Origin: Alphaproteobacteria bacterium
Lineage (GTDB): Bacteria > Pseudomonadota > Alphaproteobacteria > M2410
Direction: 5' to 3'
DNA: 7,041 nucleotides
NCBI GenBank assembly: GCA_021774955.1
Contig: JAJFIN010000466.1
Coordinates: 1-7,041, forward strand
The position numbers were made by a program, and so were the translations under genes. Shown here piece by piece: positions 5,737 to 7,041 of the stretch; within the stretch, counting starts at the first letter, position 1; every line of letters begins with the position of its first letter. The notes beneath the pieces were generated by a model. The model worked only from the letters and a program-made list of their open reading frames with translations, made no database searches and was not told the DNA's origin.

Positions 5737-6426
5737 ATGACACTGGAAAAAATCGCGCTTCGTCCTTTCCTAGCCGCGACCGTCACAGTCGGACTTGCCT
5801 TTGCCGCTTCATGCCAATTCAATTTGGCTGCAGCTGACACATTCGACAATCAACCGAGCGAAAACAAAACCGTTTCAGATTATGACTCGATCCGACTTTC
5901 AGGCGCCTTTAAAGGCACGATCGTTGTTGATGGCACTGAATCTTTGACGCTCTACGGTGAAGACCTTGATGAGCGGGTCGAAGTTTCCACCAAAAACAAT
6001 CAGCTTCACCTAAAGTCCAAGCGACACAATTGGAGAGGAAAATCCGTTGGTGTGAAAATCTCCGCCAAGGATCTCGACAAGGTTATCATTGACGGTGCCG
6101 GTAACATCGATATTACAGGAATTAAGTCAGACGATTTCGGGCTCAAATTACCGGGAGCGGCCACGGTTTCTGCTGAGGGGTCATGTAAGGACGTTGATAT
6201 CGTCATTTCGGGCGCAGGAACGGTTGATGCAGCAGAACTGCACTGCAATACTGGCAACATCGTCGTCAGCGGCGCCGCCACGGTTAGTGTTTATACTGAT
6301 GAAAAAGTTGACGCCAGAGTCAGCGGCGTTGGCACCATCAAAATCCACGGATCGCCAGACGAAGTCGATCAGAGAGTTTCCGGTGTCGGTCGCATCAAAC
6401 TGATCAACAATAATTCTGCAGACTGA
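5737..6426 (+). CDS. Secreted DUF2807 (GIN-domain) beta-repeat protein
   Basis: Exported protein of 229 residues, counted from the ATG at 5737. A Sec-type signal peptide is visible: Lys5 and Arg9, hydrophobic core about 11-25, and a likely signal peptidase I site after 'LAAA' (30-33). The sequence 'AASC' ending at Cys26 is a poor lipobox, so a lipoprotein is less likely. The mature part matches the DUF2807 / 'putative auto-transporter adhesin head GIN' family: the opening 'VSDYDSIRLSGAFKGTIVVD' (46-65), then regularly spaced G-[AV]-[GA]-x-[IV] turns at 120, 140, 159, 179, 197 and 216, which predict stacked beta coils. Cys150 and Cys170 sit about one coil apart and could form a disulfide. The family has no established molecular function; envelope or surface location is inferred. 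It is divergent from the kinase gene, so shared regulation is possible. There is no outer-membrane anchor or autotransporter barrel, so 'adhesin' in the family name should not be taken literally. Confidence 0.85.
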   Translation: MTLEKIALRPFLAATVTVGLAFAASCQFNLAAADTFDNQPSENKTVSDYDSIRLSGAFKGTIVVDGTESLTLYGEDLDERVEVSTKNNQLHLKSKRHNWRGKSVGVKISAKDLDKVIIDGAGNIDITGIKSDDFGLKLPGAATVSAEGSCKDVDIVISGAGTVDAAELHCNTGNIVVSGAATVSVYTDEKVDARVSGVGTIKIHGSPDEVDQRVSGVGRIKLINNNSAD

Positions 6427-6454
6427 TCTGCTGAACGTCTCACTACCAATTATC

Positions 6455-6491
6455 AATGGGCATGTTCTTTCACGGACATGCCCATTTTCTT
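6455..6491 (+). terminator. Hairpin terminator after the DUF2807 gene, possibly bidirectional
   Basis: AATGGGCATGT (6455-6465) and ACATGCCCATT (6476-6486) form a perfect 11-bp stem around a 10-base loop, which can tighten by a T-G and a C-G pair. TTCTT follows at 6487-6491, giving a T-rich tail on the plus strand. It begins 28 bp after the DUF2807 stop and lies between two convergent genes. On the minus strand the tail after the stem is less T-rich, so termination of the aminotransferase transcript here is plausible but weaker. Confidence 0.75.
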
Positions 6492-6513
6492 GTGTGTGGC
6501 ATTGGCATTTAGA

Positions 6514-7041
6514 TCAACTCAATACGCGCTCAAGCCGATCAAGCGCTTCAACCAGCTTGTCTTGGGAAATAGCAAAACACAGACGCAGAAAGCCCTCGCC
6601 GCCAGGTCCGAATGCGGTTCCCGGGGCAAGGCCCACATTGGCTTCATCGACGAGACGCAATGCTGTTTGCCGGGCATCCTGCTTTCCTTCAACGGCAAAG
6701 AAAGCATAAAAGGCGCCCCTTGGTTGCAAGACCCTCACCTTGGGGATGCGAGACAATCTCTCACACACCAGATCTCGTGCGGTGGTCAGAGTTTTTACTT
6801 GCTCATCCACAAAGGCATCGCCTTGCTCAAGAGCGGCAACACAGCCTGCTTGCAGAAAAGCCGAGACACCGGAAGTGTTATACTGAATGAGATTTTCTAT
6901 GACCTGCCCGAGCGCTGTGGGCGCGATAATCCACCCCACGCGCCAACCGGTCATGGCCCAGTTTTTAGAAAAGCTGTTGACGATCAAAAGCTGATCTTGA
7001 TCTGTGCAATGGGTGAGGAAGGACGGTGCGACGGGCCCGTC
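6514..7041 (-). CDS. Class I/II PLP-dependent aminotransferase, N-terminus beyond window
   Basis: Fold-type I pyridoxal-phosphate enzyme of the aspartate aminotransferase superfamily, which transfers an amino group between an amino acid and a 2-oxo acid in the cytoplasm. Only the C-terminal 175 residues are visible; the frame stays open to the right edge, and the rest (roughly 200 residues by family norm) lies outside. Numbering from the first visible codon: 'DGPVAPSF' (1-8) is the conserved stretch after the PLP-phenol-binding Asp region. 'NSFSKNWAMTGWRVGW' (22-37) contains the Schiff-base Lys26 and the phosphate-contacting Arg35. A 'PRGAFYAFF' block and the substrate-carboxylate Arg153 in 'LRLCFAIS' follow. 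It ends at the TGA at 6514-6516. A TTG codon at 6985-6987 is internal, not a start. The substrate cannot be assigned; aspartate, aromatic or alanine-type specificity all fit. It is convergent with the DUF2807 gene. Confidence 0.93.
   Translation of the reverse strand, partial: DGPVAPSFLTHCTDQDQLLIVNSFSKNWAMTGWRVGWIIAPTALGQVIENLIQYNTSGVSAFLQAGCVAALEQGDAFVDEQVKTLTTARDLVCERLSRIPKVRVLQPRGAFYAFFAVEGKQDARQTALRLVDEANVGLAPGTAFGPGGEGFLRLCFAISQDKLVEALDRLERVLS

Noticed and set aside
6985..6987. TTG as the start of a short aminotransferase fragment
   Set aside because: The upstream codons to the right window edge are open and encode the conserved 'DGPVAPSF' block, so the codon is internal leucine.

Overview
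The window looks like an ordinary chromosomal stretch from a proteobacterium, most likely an alphaproteobacterium. The main reason is the kinase, whose phosphoacceptor region is of the 'SHELRTPLNAIIGFSE ... YGPIG ... SG.HLLGIINDILDISKADAG' type common in that class. Base composition is moderate (about half GC by eye). I saw no insertion sequence, phage gene, tRNA, rRNA or CRISPR array. The taxonomic call is an inference from protein style, not a database match.

Layout, left to right. (1) Bases 1-2199, plus strand: the 3' majority of an RND-superfamily membrane transporter, cut off by the left edge. (2) 2200-2521: a 322-bp AT-rich gap without a convincing gene. (3) 2522-3967, plus strand: a 481-residue protein joining a PilZ-like N-terminal domain to a SAM-dependent methyltransferase of the PhcB-like family. 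PhcB is the Ralstonia enzyme that makes the 3-hydroxy fatty acid methyl ester quorum signal. (4) 3987-5432, minus strand: a 481-residue histidine kinase with six predicted membrane helices, convergent with the methyltransferase gene and only 19 bp from it. (5) 5433-5736: a 304-bp divergent intergenic region rich in inverted repeats. (6) 5737-6426, plus strand: a secreted DUF2807 / GIN-type beta-repeat protein, followed by a clear hairpin at 6455-6486. (7) 6514-7041, minus strand: the C-terminal part of a fold-type I PLP aminotransferase, cut off by the right edge.

The most interesting part is the middle pair. A PhcB-like methyltransferase beside a multi-helix membrane sensor kinase recalls the Ralstonia PhcB (signal synthase) / PhcS (sensor kinase) logic. 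Here the synthase-like enzyme also carries a PilZ-like domain, which would let cyclic-di-GMP or a protein partner modulate it. The proposal is a methyl-ester-type signalling module with a second-messenger input. The domain content and gene order are read from the sequence; the signalling role is inference. No response regulator, PhcA-like regulator or diguanylate cyclase lies in the window. The transporter, the DUF2807 protein and the aminotransferase have no demonstrated link to the pair.
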